Below are positions 8,717 to 17,882 of a stretch of DNA of 64,000 bases, piece by piece. Made by a program: the position numbers and the translations under genes. The DNA is from Xenorhabdus doucetiae (GTDB taxonomy: Bacteria; Pseudomonadota; Gammaproteobacteria; Enterobacterales; Enterobacteriaceae). Within the stretch, counting starts at the first letter, position 1. Each line of letters opens with the position of its first letter. A model generated the notes under the pieces. The model was not told the DNA's origin, searched no databases, and saw only the letters and a program-made list of their open reading frames with translations. The stretch spans positions 4,131,203 to 4,195,202 of the forward strand of contig NZ_FO704550.1 in assembly GCF_000968195.1 (NCBI RefSeq), given 5' to 3'.

Positions 8717-9508
8717 ATGAATATACCCAGCGTTTCATCCCCCAAACAGGCTCGGTTCAACGATGTTCTCCGCCAGTATGTTCTCCGCCAGGGAGATACG
8801 CCGCTGATTTTGGCACAGCGCCTGTGCGAGTGGTGCGGACATGCGCCGGAGCTGGAAATTGACCTCGCTCTGTCCAATATCGGCCTCGACCTGTTGGGGC
8901 AAGCCCGCCATTTCCTCAGCTACGCCGCCACCCTTGCTGGAACCGGGCGGGATGAAGATCATCTGACGTTTGGGCGTAATGAGCGCGAATTCCTCAACCT
9001 GCTGCTGGTGGAACAGCCCAATGGCGGCTTTAACGACACACTGGTACGCCAGTTTTTTATCGATGCCTATCACGTCCTGCTGCATCAGGCGCTAAGCCAA
9101 AGCCGTGATCCCCAGTTGGCGGCGATCAGCGCCAAGTCGTTGAAGGAAGTGGAATATCACCTGAGATTCAGCCGGGGCTGGATGATCAGATTGGGGGGTG
9201 GCACCGCACTGAGCCACGAAAAAATCCAGCAATCCGTCAATCAACTGTGGCGCTTTACCGGTGAACTCTTCCAGTGCGACGAAATTGAGCAACAACTGGC
9301 AGAAGAAGGCATCGCCGTTGATCCCGGCACCCTGCATGAACCTTGGTTGCAAATCATCAACAAAACGTTCGCCGAAGCCGCGTTAGCCGTGCCACAGGCA
9401 TCGCCCTATCGACAAGGCGGCAAACAAGGGCTGCATACGGAACATTTGGGCTACCTGTTGGCGGAAATGCAGTACCTGCAACGCACCTACCCAAACTGCA
9501 ATTGGTAA
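8717..9508 (+). CDS. paaC: PaaC, epoxidase structural subunit
   Basis: A 263-residue ferritin-like subunit that pairs with PaaA but lacks a working diiron centre in this family. It contains LALSNIGLDLLGQARHFLSYAA and KSLKEVEYHLRFSRGW, both characteristic. GGGGAC lies before the ATG. The gene sits in normal operon order. Confidence 0.96.
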   Translation: MNIPSVSSPKQARFNDVLRQYVLRQGDTPLILAQRLCEWCGHAPELEIDLALSNIGLDLLGQARHFLSYAATLAGTGRDEDHLTFGRNEREFLNLLLVEQPNGGFNDTLVRQFFIDAYHVLLHQALSQSRDPQLAAISAKSLKEVEYHLRFSRGWMIRLGGGTALSHEKIQQSVNQLWRFTGELFQCDEIEQQLAEEGIAVDPGTLHEPWLQIINKTFAEAALAVPQASPYRQGGKQGLHTEHLGYLLAEMQYLQRTYPNCNW

Positions 9509-9536
9509 TAAAAACAGAGAATAATGGGAGGCGATC

Positions 9537-10070
9537 ATGGCACAGCAAGGCAATACACGCTTTCATTCGGCAATTTTGCATTCAGCAATACAGCCGCCGG
9601 AAATTCATCAAATCTGGCAATGTCTCCAGCAAATTGCTGATCCTGAACTGCCTGCGCTCTCCATTACCGATCTCGGCATGATACGGGCGGTGACGCCATT
9701 GCAACACGGCTGGCAGGTGACATTTACCCCCACCTATTCCGGCTGTCCTGCAACGGAATACCTGATCGAAATCATGCAGGAAACGCTGGCACAAGCCGGC
9801 TTTTCTCCGGTGTACATTGAAGTGAGTCTCACCCCTGCGTGGACCACAGACTGGATAAATGCCGAGGCCAGGCAACGCTTACGCGCATCCGGCATTGCGC
9901 CCCCACAGGGATGGGTGTGTGAAAAAACGGCGGACATGGAACCCATCACCTGTCCGTACTGCGGCAGCCATGAAACCGAAAAAATCAGCGAATTCAGTTC
10001 CACAGCCTGCAAAGCGCTCTATCGCTGTTGCGCTTGTCTGGAACCGTTTGATTATTTCAAATGTCTCTAG
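9537..10070 (+). CDS. paaD: PaaD, MIP18-type maturation factor for the epoxidase
   Basis: A 177-residue protein of the DUF59/MIP18 family, thought to help load the iron-sulfur cluster of PaaE. The core is ITDLGMIRAV and SGCPATEYL. The C-terminus has a zinc- or cluster-binding-like set of cysteines (CPYCGSHE ... CCAC). GGGAGG precedes the ATG by a good distance. Confidence 0.94.
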   Translation: MAQQGNTRFHSAILHSAIQPPEIHQIWQCLQQIADPELPALSITDLGMIRAVTPLQHGWQVTFTPTYSGCPATEYLIEIMQETLAQAGFSPVYIEVSLTPAWTTDWINAEARQRLRASGIAPPQGWVCEKTADMEPITCPYCGSHETEKISEFSSTACKALYRCCACLEPFDYFKCL

Positions 10071-10087
10071 CTAGGGAGTAGAAGAAG

Positions 10088-11191
10088 ATGTCTGGTTTTC
10101 ATAGACACAGATTTCATCGATTAACGATTGCTGCCATCGAACGAGAAACACCGGATGCCGTGACCGTCACCCTGTATGTTCCCGATGCGTTGAAAAACCA
10201 TTTCTGCTATCACGCCGGCCAACACCTGACACTCAAGGCGACCGTCAATAACGAAGAACTACGCCGTTGCTACTCCATCTGTAGCTCACCGCTGGAGGGC
10301 GTATTACAAATTGGCGTCAAGGCTATCCCTCAGGGCCGTTTTTCAACCTTTATCAACCAGCAATTAAAAGTGGGGGATGAACTGGACGTCATGCCGCCAC
10401 AGGGCAGTTTCGGACATCACCCCCATAGCCATCCCCCTAACACAGGCCAACCGGGGCATTATCTGGCTGTCGCCGCCGGTTCGGGTATCACCCCTATTTT
10501 ATCAATCATCAAAAGTACGCTGGCACTGAAACCCGATAGCACTTTTACCCTGATTTATGGCAATCGCACCAGCCGCTCCGTGATGTTCAAAGAAGCGCTG
10601 GCCGATCTCAAAAATCGCTACCTGTGCCGTTTTCAGGTGCTGTACCTATTCAGTCAGGAAGCCACCGACAGCCCGCTGTTTAACGGACGCATTGATACGG
10701 AACACCTGAACCGCATCGGCAAAACCTTGCTCAATTTTGCCCAATTTGATCAGGCTTTTCTCTGCGGGCCGGAAGCCATGTTAGATCATGCTCATTCTGC
10801 GCTGGAGCAGGCAGGAATCGCTGCCGAACGCATTCATAGTGAACGTTTCAATACCGGACAAGCCCAAAAAACCGCGATGGGTTCCCATCCTGCCAATCTT
10901 GCAGAACGCAGTGAAACCCGTGTTGAGATCCATCTGGATGGTCGCACCCTCAACATTGTCATGCTCGCCGACGATGACAGCATCCTCGATGCCGCGCTAC
11001 GCCAAGGGGCTGATTTGCCCTACGCCTGCAAGGGAGGAGTATGTGCGACCTGTAAATGCCGGCTTAAATCCGGTGAAGTAGACATGAGGCTGAACTACAG
11101 CCTCGAACCCGAACAATTGGCGGCGGGCTACCTCTTAAGTTGCCAGTCATGGCCGAAAGGGGATGGCGTCGTTGTGGATTTCGATGTCTAG
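10088..11191 (+). CDS. paaE: PaaE, epoxidase reductase
   Basis: A 367-residue NADPH-dependent reductase that feeds electrons to PaaA. Domains in order: FAD-binding barrel (RRCYSICSSP), NAD(P)-binding fold (VAAGSGITPILSI), and a plant-type 2Fe-2S ferredoxin domain from about residue 275 with ligands in CKGGVCATCKC and a later Cys. It is about 10 residues longer than the E. coli protein, mostly in the linker around PHSHPPNTGQP. Confidence 0.96.
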   Translation: MSGFHRHRFHRLTIAAIERETPDAVTVTLYVPDALKNHFCYHAGQHLTLKATVNNEELRRCYSICSSPLEGVLQIGVKAIPQGRFSTFINQQLKVGDELDVMPPQGSFGHHPHSHPPNTGQPGHYLAVAAGSGITPILSIIKSTLALKPDSTFTLIYGNRTSRSVMFKEALADLKNRYLCRFQVLYLFSQEATDSPLFNGRIDTEHLNRIGKTLLNFAQFDQAFLCGPEAMLDHAHSALEQAGIAAERIHSERFNTGQAQKTAMGSHPANLAERSETRVEIHLDGRTLNIVMLADDDSILDAALRQGADLPYACKGGVCATCKCRLKSGEVDMRLNYSLEPEQLAAGYLLSCQSWPKGDGVVVDFDV

Positions 11192-11210
11192 TCAAAAGTG
11201 AGGAGCTACC

Positions 11211-11984
11211 ATGAGTCAGGAATGGATTTTATGCCACCAGCAACAAAGAGTGCGGACATTAACCCTAAACCGTCCAGAAGTCCGCAATGCCCTCAGCAAT
11301 GACTGTCTGGAACAACTCGTGCAGCACTTGGAACACGCGGAAGCAGATAACGAAACCGGCGCTATGGTTATCACGGGATCGTCACACTGTTTCGCGGCAG
11401 GTGCCGACCTGAAAGAGCTGCAACAACAAAGCGTTGCCACCGCCATGACGGATCGCCGTCCCCAACTCTGGCAGCGCTTAAACCATATCAGCAAGCCGCT
11501 GATCGCCGCCGTCAATGGTTACGCACTGGGCGCTGGCTGCGAACTGGCCCTGGCGTGTGATCTGGTGATTTGTGGCGAAAATGCCCGTTTTGGCCTGCCA
11601 GAAATCACCTTAGGGCTGATGCCGGGGGCGGGGGGAACGCAACGCCTCATCCGCAGCGTCGGCAAGGCACTGGCTTATCAAATGGTACTGACCGGCGAGG
11701 CTATTAATGCCCAACGCGCCAAAGAAGCGGGGCTGGTCAGCGAAGTTTGCACTGATGCCCTGACATTAGAACGTGCAGAACAGATTGCACAACGCATCAG
11801 TGCATTTTCTCCCCTGGCGTTGCGGGCAGCCAAAGCCGCCCTCAACGCCGCACAAGAAACCGGCCTGTCACAAGGGCTACTCGCCGAACGCCAGCACTTT
11901 GTTGCTTTGGCGGGCACCACCGATCGTCAGGAAGGCATCACCGCTTTTCTGGAAAAACGTAAACCAACCTTCAAGGGGTTCTGA
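11211..11984 (+). CDS. paaF: PaaF, 2,3-dehydroadipyl-CoA hydratase
   Basis: A 257-residue crotonase-fold enzyme acting in the beta-oxidation-like half of the pathway. Signatures: FAAGADLKEL for the oxyanion hole and PEITLGLMPGAGGTQRL with the catalytic Glu. GAGGAG precedes the ATG. It is a normal-length member and follows paaE closely. Confidence 0.95.
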   Translation: MSQEWILCHQQQRVRTLTLNRPEVRNALSNDCLEQLVQHLEHAEADNETGAMVITGSSHCFAAGADLKELQQQSVATAMTDRRPQLWQRLNHISKPLIAAVNGYALGAGCELALACDLVICGENARFGLPEITLGLMPGAGGTQRLIRSVGKALAYQMVLTGEAINAQRAKEAGLVSEVCTDALTLERAEQIAQRISAFSPLALRAAKAALNAAQETGLSQGLLAERQHFVALAGTTDRQEGITAFLEKRKPTFKGF

Positions 11985-11987
11985 TAG

Positions 11988-12785
11988 ATGGAAAACATGT
12001 CAATGGTACTCACTGATATTACAGCAGGTGTCCTAAGCATTACTCTCAACCGTCCAGAATGCCTCAATAGCTTTAACGAGGAGCTGCATCAACAACTCAG
12101 TCAGGCGATGAACATTGCCGAACAGGATGAATCGGTACGCTGTGTCCGGCTCACCGGCGCCGGGCGCGGCTTCTGTGCCGGACAAGATTTACATGATCGC
12201 AATGCCATCATTTCAGATGGGGGTATTCCCGATCTCAGCCAATCCATTGAACGCTACTACAATCCGCTCATCCGGCGCATGACGGCCTTGCCTAAGCCTA
12301 TTATCTGCGCCGTCAACGGCGTAGCCGCCGGTGCCGGCGTCTCCCTTGCGCTGGCCTGTGACATCGTTATCGCCTCCCGCACGGCCAGCTTTATTCAGGC
12401 TTTCTGTCGCATTGGCCTGATGCCCGATTCCGGCGGTAGCTGGTTTCTGCCGCATAAGATTGGGCACGCACGGGCCATGGGCATGGCGCTCTTGGGCGAC
12501 AAAATCAGCGCTGAACAGGCACTGGGCTGGGGGCTGATCTGGCAGGTGGTGGAGCCGGAAGAATTGGAAGACAAAACCCAGCAACTGGCACAACACCTTG
12601 CCACCCAACCGACCCTCGCGCTTGCCTGCATCAAGCAGGCCACGTATGCCGCCGCAACCCATTCACTGGAACAACAGCTTGCTCTCGAATGTGATTTACA
12701 ACAGCGGTGCGGGCATAGCGAAGATTTTCGTGAAGGGGTTAATGCGTTCATTGAAAAACGCCAGCCGACGTTTAAGGGGAAATGA
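11988..12785 (+). CDS. paaG: PaaG, ring 1,2-epoxyphenylacetyl-CoA isomerase
   Basis: A 265-residue crotonase-fold isomerase that turns the epoxide into oxepin-CoA. It carries GAGRGFCAGQDLHDRN and RIGLMPDSGGSWFLP, with the Asp (in PDSGG) typical of PaaG rather than the Glu of hydratases. It begins 3 bases after paaF and overlaps paaH by 4 bases, so translation is probably coupled. Confidence 0.95.
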   Translation: MENMSMVLTDITAGVLSITLNRPECLNSFNEELHQQLSQAMNIAEQDESVRCVRLTGAGRGFCAGQDLHDRNAIISDGGIPDLSQSIERYYNPLIRRMTALPKPIICAVNGVAAGAGVSLALACDIVIASRTASFIQAFCRIGLMPDSGGSWFLPHKIGHARAMGMALLGDKISAEQALGWGLIWQVVEPEELEDKTQQLAQHLATQPTLALACIKQATYAAATHSLEQQLALECDLQQRCGHSEDFREGVNAFIEKRQPTFKGK

Positions 12786-14431
12786 TCATGAACACGCCTC
12801 ACCTTCACGGCCCCATCGCCGTTATTGGGGCGGGAACAATGGGTATCGGCATTGCTCAGGTCGCAGCGCAAGCAGGACATTCCGTCCTGCTGTTTGATGC
12901 CAATCGCGAAGCGGCAGGTCAGACACTGGACAATTTGCGCGCCCGACTGCATCGCCGTGTGGAAGCAGGCAAAGCCGACGCCAATGCAACAAAAGCCCTG
13001 TTACGGCGCATCACACCGGTGAATTCGTTACATGCCCTGGCACCGTGTGGTCTGGTGATTGAAGCGATTGTCGAACAATTGGACGCCAAACAGCATCTCT
13101 TCCAACAACTGGAATCTATCTGTTCACCCCAAACCCTGTTTGCCAGCAACACCTCATCATTATCGATTACCGCCATTGCCGGTGTTCTGTCGGCACCACA
13201 ACGCATGGCAGGATTACATTTTTTCAACCCCGCCCCGCTGATGAAACTGGTGGAAATCGTGCAGGGGCTGGAAACCTCGCCGCAAACCGTGGCAATGCTC
13301 AACACCCTCGTGACCCACTGGAAAAAACAGCCCGTGATTTGCCGTTCTACACCGGGGTTTATCGTCAATCGCATCGCCCGTCCATTCTATGCCGAAGCCC
13401 TGCGCGCACTGGAAGAGCAAATTGCCGATCCCGCTACGCTGGATGCCGTTCTCAAAGAGTCCGGGGGGTTCGCGATGGGGCCGTTACAACTGATGGATTT
13501 GATCGGCCATGACATTAACTACACCGTCACGCAATCCCTGTTCCAGGCTTTCTATTGCGATCCTCGTTTCCAGCCTTCACTGCGGCAGAAAGAACTGGTG
13601 GACGCCAATCATCTCGGACGAAAACGCGGCCGTGGTTTTTACCTCTATGACATAAGCCCCCATGACACAAAAGGAAACAACGGCAAAAAAGAGACTCAGC
13701 TACAACCCAAAATAGCGCCGAAATATCTCCATGCCAAAACCCAGAAACCACCCATGCGGATCAAAGCGACCGGACATTGGGCCGCATTGCCGCACTTTGT
13801 TGCCCTGTTACAAAAACCTGAGCTGCAACAGCAATATGGGATCACCTTCGAAGAAAACAACAATGACCGATTCCACTGCCCGACGTTGCAGATTGATGAC
13901 ATTCTCTTAAGGCTGACCAAAGGGAGAACCTGTGCCCAAATTGCTGATGAAATCAGGTCACCCGTGATGCAGTTCGATCTTTCTGCTAATCACCAATCGG
14001 CTTCCATCATCACGCTCAGTGCCGCTTGCCAGAATACGCCCCAACAGACCGCAAAAGTAATCGGGTTCCTGCAATCCCTCGGTAAGCAAGTGATCCTCCT
14101 GCCGGATTACCCCGCCCTGTTAACGATGCGCACCGTCGCCATGCTGTGCAATGAAGCACTGGATGCCGTCAACAAAGGCATTGCCAGTGCTGAAGATATC
14201 GATCTGGCGATGCGCTACGGTGTGAACTATCCCCTCGGCCCGCTGGCATGGGGAGAGCAATTGGGCTGGAAGCACATTCTCACCACGCTGGAAAACTTAC
14301 AAAAATTCTACGGGGAGCCTCGTTACCGCCCTGCGCCCTTGCTACGCCAGCTCGCGGCGGGGTATACCCAATTACTCCTCCCCCAGACCCCAAAACACCA
14401 GAAAGGGGACGACCATGCAAGACCGCGATAA
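12782..14431 (+). CDS. paaH: PaaH, 3-hydroxyadipyl-CoA dehydrogenase
   Basis: A 549-residue NAD-dependent dehydrogenase. The nucleotide fold is at the N-terminus (VIGAGTMGIGIAQVAAQAGH), followed by the HFFNPAPLMKLVEIV motif and a C-terminal dimerisation domain that recurs near residue 470-540. It is about 75 residues longer than the E. coli enzyme I recall; the extra length lies in the lysine-rich linker after the first dimerisation domain (KGNNGKKETQLQPK and onward). The end overlaps paaI by 17 bases. Confidence 0.94.
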   Translation: MIMNTPHLHGPIAVIGAGTMGIGIAQVAAQAGHSVLLFDANREAAGQTLDNLRARLHRRVEAGKADANATKALLRRITPVNSLHALAPCGLVIEAIVEQLDAKQHLFQQLESICSPQTLFASNTSSLSITAIAGVLSAPQRMAGLHFFNPAPLMKLVEIVQGLETSPQTVAMLNTLVTHWKKQPVICRSTPGFIVNRIARPFYAEALRALEEQIADPATLDAVLKESGGFAMGPLQLMDLIGHDINYTVTQSLFQAFYCDPRFQPSLRQKELVDANHLGRKRGRGFYLYDISPHDTKGNNGKKETQLQPKIAPKYLHAKTQKPPMRIKATGHWAALPHFVALLQKPELQQQYGITFEENNNDRFHCPTLQIDDILLRLTKGRTCAQIADEIRSPVMQFDLSANHQSASIITLSAACQNTPQQTAKVIGFLQSLGKQVILLPDYPALLTMRTVAMLCNEALDAVNKGIASAEDIDLAMRYGVNYPLGPLAWGEQLGWKHILTTLENLQKFYGEPRYRPAPLLRQLAAGYTQLLLPQTPKHQKGDDHARPR

Positions 14432-14867
14432 CACGGCAAGTCAACAGGCTCGCCGCCATATTGAAGCCATGTATGCCCAGGACGCCTGTGCGCAAGAGAT
14501 GGGAATGCACATCGAGCATATCGATACCGGGTTCGCCCGGCTCAGCATGAAGATCACGCCCAACATGCTCAACGGCCACCAAAGTTGTCACGGTGGCATT
14601 CTGTTCAGTCTGGCGGATACCGCTTTCGCCTACGCCTGCAACAGCGAGGGGCTGGCCGCCGTCGCGTCCAGTGGCAGCATTGATTTTATTCGTCCGGCCT
14701 TAGCGGGCGATCGCCTTACGGCTACCGCGTCCGTGCAGTATCAGGGGAAAACCACGGGCTTGTACGATGTGGAAATCACCAATCAAAACGGCAAGCCGGT
14801 GGCTTTTTTTCGCGGCCATTCCCATCGCCTCAGTCAGCCTATTTTGACCAAAGGAAAGCAATCATGA
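14415..14867 (+). CDS. paaI: PaaI, hydroxyphenylacetyl-CoA thioesterase
   Basis: A 150-residue hotdog-fold thioesterase. GHQSCHGGILFSLADTAFAY is the PaaI signature with the catalytic Asp. It is thought to free CoA from dead-end thioesters when the pathway stalls. It overlaps both neighbours, paaH and paaJ, in tight operon fashion. Confidence 0.95.
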   Translation: MQDRDNTASQQARRHIEAMYAQDACAQEMGMHIEHIDTGFARLSMKITPNMLNGHQSCHGGILFSLADTAFAYACNSEGLAAVASSGSIDFIRPALAGDRLTATASVQYQGKTTGLYDVEITNQNGKPVAFFRGHSHRLSQPILTKGKQS

Positions 14868-16078
14868 GCCACGCATTTATCTGTGATGGGATACGCACCC
14901 CTATCGGGCGTTATGGCGGGGCGCTGGCCGGCCTGCGGGCTGACGATCTGGCCGCCTTGCCGCTGCGGGCATTGATGGCGCGTTATCCGGCACTGGATTC
15001 GGCGCAAATTGATGACGTGATCCTCGGCTGCGCCAATCAGGCCGGGGAAGATAACCGCAACGTCGCACGCATGGCCGTATTGCTGGCGGGATTACCCGAT
15101 TCGGTCTCCGGCACCACCATCAACCGGTTGTGCGGCTCCGGTTTGGATGCACTGGCTTTCGCCGCACGCAGCATTAAATCCGGCGATGCCCAATTGATTT
15201 TGGCCGGTGGCGTTGAATCCATGACCCGTGCCCCTTTTGTGATGAGCAAAGCAGACAGTGCATTCAGCCGACAGGCTGAGATCTTTGATACCACGCTGGG
15301 CTGGCGATTTATTAACCCGTTGATACAGCAGCAATTCGGCACAGACTCCATGCCAGAAACCGCAGAAAATGTCGCCGCCCGGTTTCACATTCGCCGTGCT
15401 GACCAGGATGCCTTCGCCCTACGCAGCCAGCAACGTGCCGCCAGCGCCCAACTGCGCGGCGTACTGGCCGAAGAAATCCTCCCGGTGACTCTGCCGCCAA
15501 TCAACAAAAAAGGCGTAGCCACGTTCATCTCACAGGATGAGCATCCCCGGCCAGCAACCACGCTCGAACAACTGCAACGGCTCAAAACCCCATTCCGGGC
15601 TGGTGGCACCATTACCGCCGGCAACGCTTCCGGCGTCAACGATGGCGCGGCGGCACTGATTATCGCCTCAGAAACGGCGGTAGTACGCCAAGGGCTGACA
15701 CCACGGGCACGCATCGTCGCAACCGCAACCTGTGGCGTAGAACCACGCATCATGGGGATCGGGCCACTGCCTGCGACCCGCAAGGTGCTGGAACTCACCG
15801 GCTTAACCCTAAACCAAATGGATATTATTGAGCTGAACGAGGCATTCGCCGCGCAGTCACTGGCGGTCATGCGCCAACTGGGACTGCCGGATGATGCCGA
15901 ACACGTCAACCCGAACGGAGGCGCAATTGCCTTGGGGCATCCTCTGGGGATGAGCGGCGCCCGCCTCGCACTGACCGCCACCCTTGAACTGGAGCGCCGC
16001 GCCGGACGCTACGCCTTGTGCACCATGTGCATTGGCGTAGGGCAAGGCATTGCCATGATTATTGAACGCATTAACTGA
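14864..16078 (+). CDS. paaJ: PaaJ, 3-oxoadipyl-CoA / 3-oxo-5,6-dehydrosuberyl-CoA thiolase
   Basis: A 404-residue thiolase that makes the two thiolytic cleavages of the pathway. The nucleophilic Cys is in INRLCGSGLDAL, the His in NPNGGAIALGHPLGMSG, and the second Cys in CTMCIGVGQG. It overlaps the paaI stop by 4 bases. After it comes a 118-base gap before paaK with nothing evident in it. Confidence 0.96.
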   Translation: MSHAFICDGIRTPIGRYGGALAGLRADDLAALPLRALMARYPALDSAQIDDVILGCANQAGEDNRNVARMAVLLAGLPDSVSGTTINRLCGSGLDALAFAARSIKSGDAQLILAGGVESMTRAPFVMSKADSAFSRQAEIFDTTLGWRFINPLIQQQFGTDSMPETAENVAARFHIRRADQDAFALRSQQRAASAQLRGVLAEEILPVTLPPINKKGVATFISQDEHPRPATTLEQLQRLKTPFRAGGTITAGNASGVNDGAAALIIASETAVVRQGLTPRARIVATATCGVEPRIMGIGPLPATRKVLELTGLTLNQMDIIELNEAFAAQSLAVMRQLGLPDDAEHVNPNGGAIALGHPLGMSGARLALTATLELERRAGRYALCTMCIGVGQGIAMIIERIN

Positions 16079-16196
16079 TACACACTGATCTGACTTCACC
16101 AACACCGGCAATAACGACCTATAACGACCGACAACGACGTGCACATAACGACAAAAGCCACCTGTTACAAACAAATCAACAAAAGGACAGGAAACG

Positions 16197-17525
16197 ATGA
16201 GCAACCGCGTACAACATCTAAAAAAATCCTCTGAACACCCGGATTCCATTGAGTTTGCTTCACGTGATGAGATTCAGGCATGGCAACTTCAACAAATAAA
16301 ATGGACGCTCAACCACGCTTATAATAACGTCCCCATGTACCGCCACAAGTTTGATGCAGCGGGTATCCATCCGAGTGATTTCAGGCAACTCGATGACATC
16401 AGCCAATTTCCTTACACCACCAAACAAGATCTGCGGGAACATTATCCTTTTGGCACCTTTGCCGTCCCGATGGAGCAAGTAGTACGCATTCACGCCTCAT
16501 CCGGCACCACAGGAAAACCGACTGTCGTCGGTTATACCCAACGGGATATCGACAATTGGGCGAACATCATCGCCCGTTGCCTGCGCTTTGCCGGTGCCAG
16601 CGCCAAAGACAAAGTTCACGTTGCCTACGGTTACGGACTGTTCACGGGGGGCTTAGGCGCACACTACGGTGCCGAACGGCTGGGAGCGACCGTCATTCCG
16701 ATGTCCAGCGGCAACACCGTAAGGCAGGCGCAACTGATTATGGATTTTCAGCCGGATGTCATCATGATGACACCCTCTTACTGTCTGACCTTACTGGATG
16801 AGCTGGAACGCCAAATGGGTGGAGATGCCAGCACATGCTCCTTACGGATTGGTATCTTTGGCGCAGAACCGTGGACCGCCGCGTTGCGTACTGAAATTGA
16901 GACACGCATGGGCATCAAGGCACTGGATATCTACGGCCTGTCCGAAGTCATCGGGCCGGGCGTTGCGATGGAATCACTGGAACACGCCGACGGCTCTACC
17001 CTTTGGGAAGATCATTTCTACCCTGAAGTGATTCATCCTGACCACCTGCATAATCTGGCAGATGGCGAAACGGGCGAACTGGTTCTCACGACGCTGACCA
17101 AAGAAGCCATGCCGATAATCCGTTACCGCACCCGCGACCTGACCTGCTTATTGCCGGGTACGGCACGCAACATGCGCCGTATGGACCGGATCACCGGACG
17201 TTCCGATGACATGTTGATTATCCGTGGCATCAACCTATTCCCCTCACAGGTAGAAGAACAGATCATGCGCATCAAAGCGCTCTCACCGCACTACCAAATA
17301 GAAGTAAACCGTATCGGTAATTATGACCAATTATCCATCAAGGTCGAACTGAAAGATCCCGATCGGTTGAACGAGCAACAACGCAGCGACATCTGCCAGC
17401 AGTTGCGCCATAACATTAAATCCATGACAGGACTCAATGCCGAAGTCAGCCTTGTCAACTGCGGAACTATCCCGCGTTCAGAAGGGAAAGCGGTGCGGGT
17501 GATTGATAATCGGCCACATGGTTAA
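16197..17525 (+). CDS. paaK: PaaK, phenylacetate-CoA ligase
   Basis: A 442-residue ANL-superfamily ligase that activates phenylacetate with ATP and CoA, the entry step of the pathway. It has the P-loop-like HASSGTTGKPTVVGYT, the YGLSEVIGPG motif and the hinge GRSDDMLIIRGINLFPSQ. AGGACAGG precedes the ATG. It is the last paa gene here: in E. coli paaX and paaY follow, but neither is present, so regulation must come from elsewhere. Confidence 0.96.
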   Translation: MSNRVQHLKKSSEHPDSIEFASRDEIQAWQLQQIKWTLNHAYNNVPMYRHKFDAAGIHPSDFRQLDDISQFPYTTKQDLREHYPFGTFAVPMEQVVRIHASSGTTGKPTVVGYTQRDIDNWANIIARCLRFAGASAKDKVHVAYGYGLFTGGLGAHYGAERLGATVIPMSSGNTVRQAQLIMDFQPDVIMMTPSYCLTLLDELERQMGGDASTCSLRIGIFGAEPWTAALRTEIETRMGIKALDIYGLSEVIGPGVAMESLEHADGSTLWEDHFYPEVIHPDHLHNLADGETGELVLTTLTKEAMPIIRYRTRDLTCLLPGTARNMRRMDRITGRSDDMLIIRGINLFPSQVEEQIMRIKALSPHYQIEVNRIGNYDQLSIKVELKDPDRLNEQQRSDICQQLRHNIKSMTGLNAEVSLVNCGTIPRSEGKAVRVIDNRPHG

Positions 17526-17882
17526 CTTGAAATTCACCTAAGAAAGCCCCCATTGTCTGAGAGCACGATTAAAATTTTTGCTAAAGAAAATAAAATCGTG
17601 CCTTCAAAAATGTCTAATTCAGGAACAATCTTCTTCAACACAGAACGTCACAAATATATATTCTGGAATTCCTATCGGTTCGCAGTGTATTTCTGAGAAC
17701 AACAACTTATGGTCATTATACCGGCAGATGGCAAAATCGACATTCATCGTGGCGATAAGAAACTGACTACCGAATATTGCTCAGACGGGCGCATCTCTAT
17801 TTGTGGTGAAACAGAATGACCTCATTCTCTGAACGCACATCACAGCTGTCAGTCTGCAATAAAACCGGATATAAAGCTGCAA
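17526..17882 (+). other. Gene-poor gap with decayed coding-like fragments
   Basis: No intact gene is supported. Two short open stretches look like decayed coding sequence: one around 17595-17695 (reads PSKMSNSGTIFF in part) and one from ATG 17709 to TGA 17819 (37 codons, reads VIIPADGKIDIHRGDKKL in part). I cannot name a parent gene. Confidence 0.3.
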
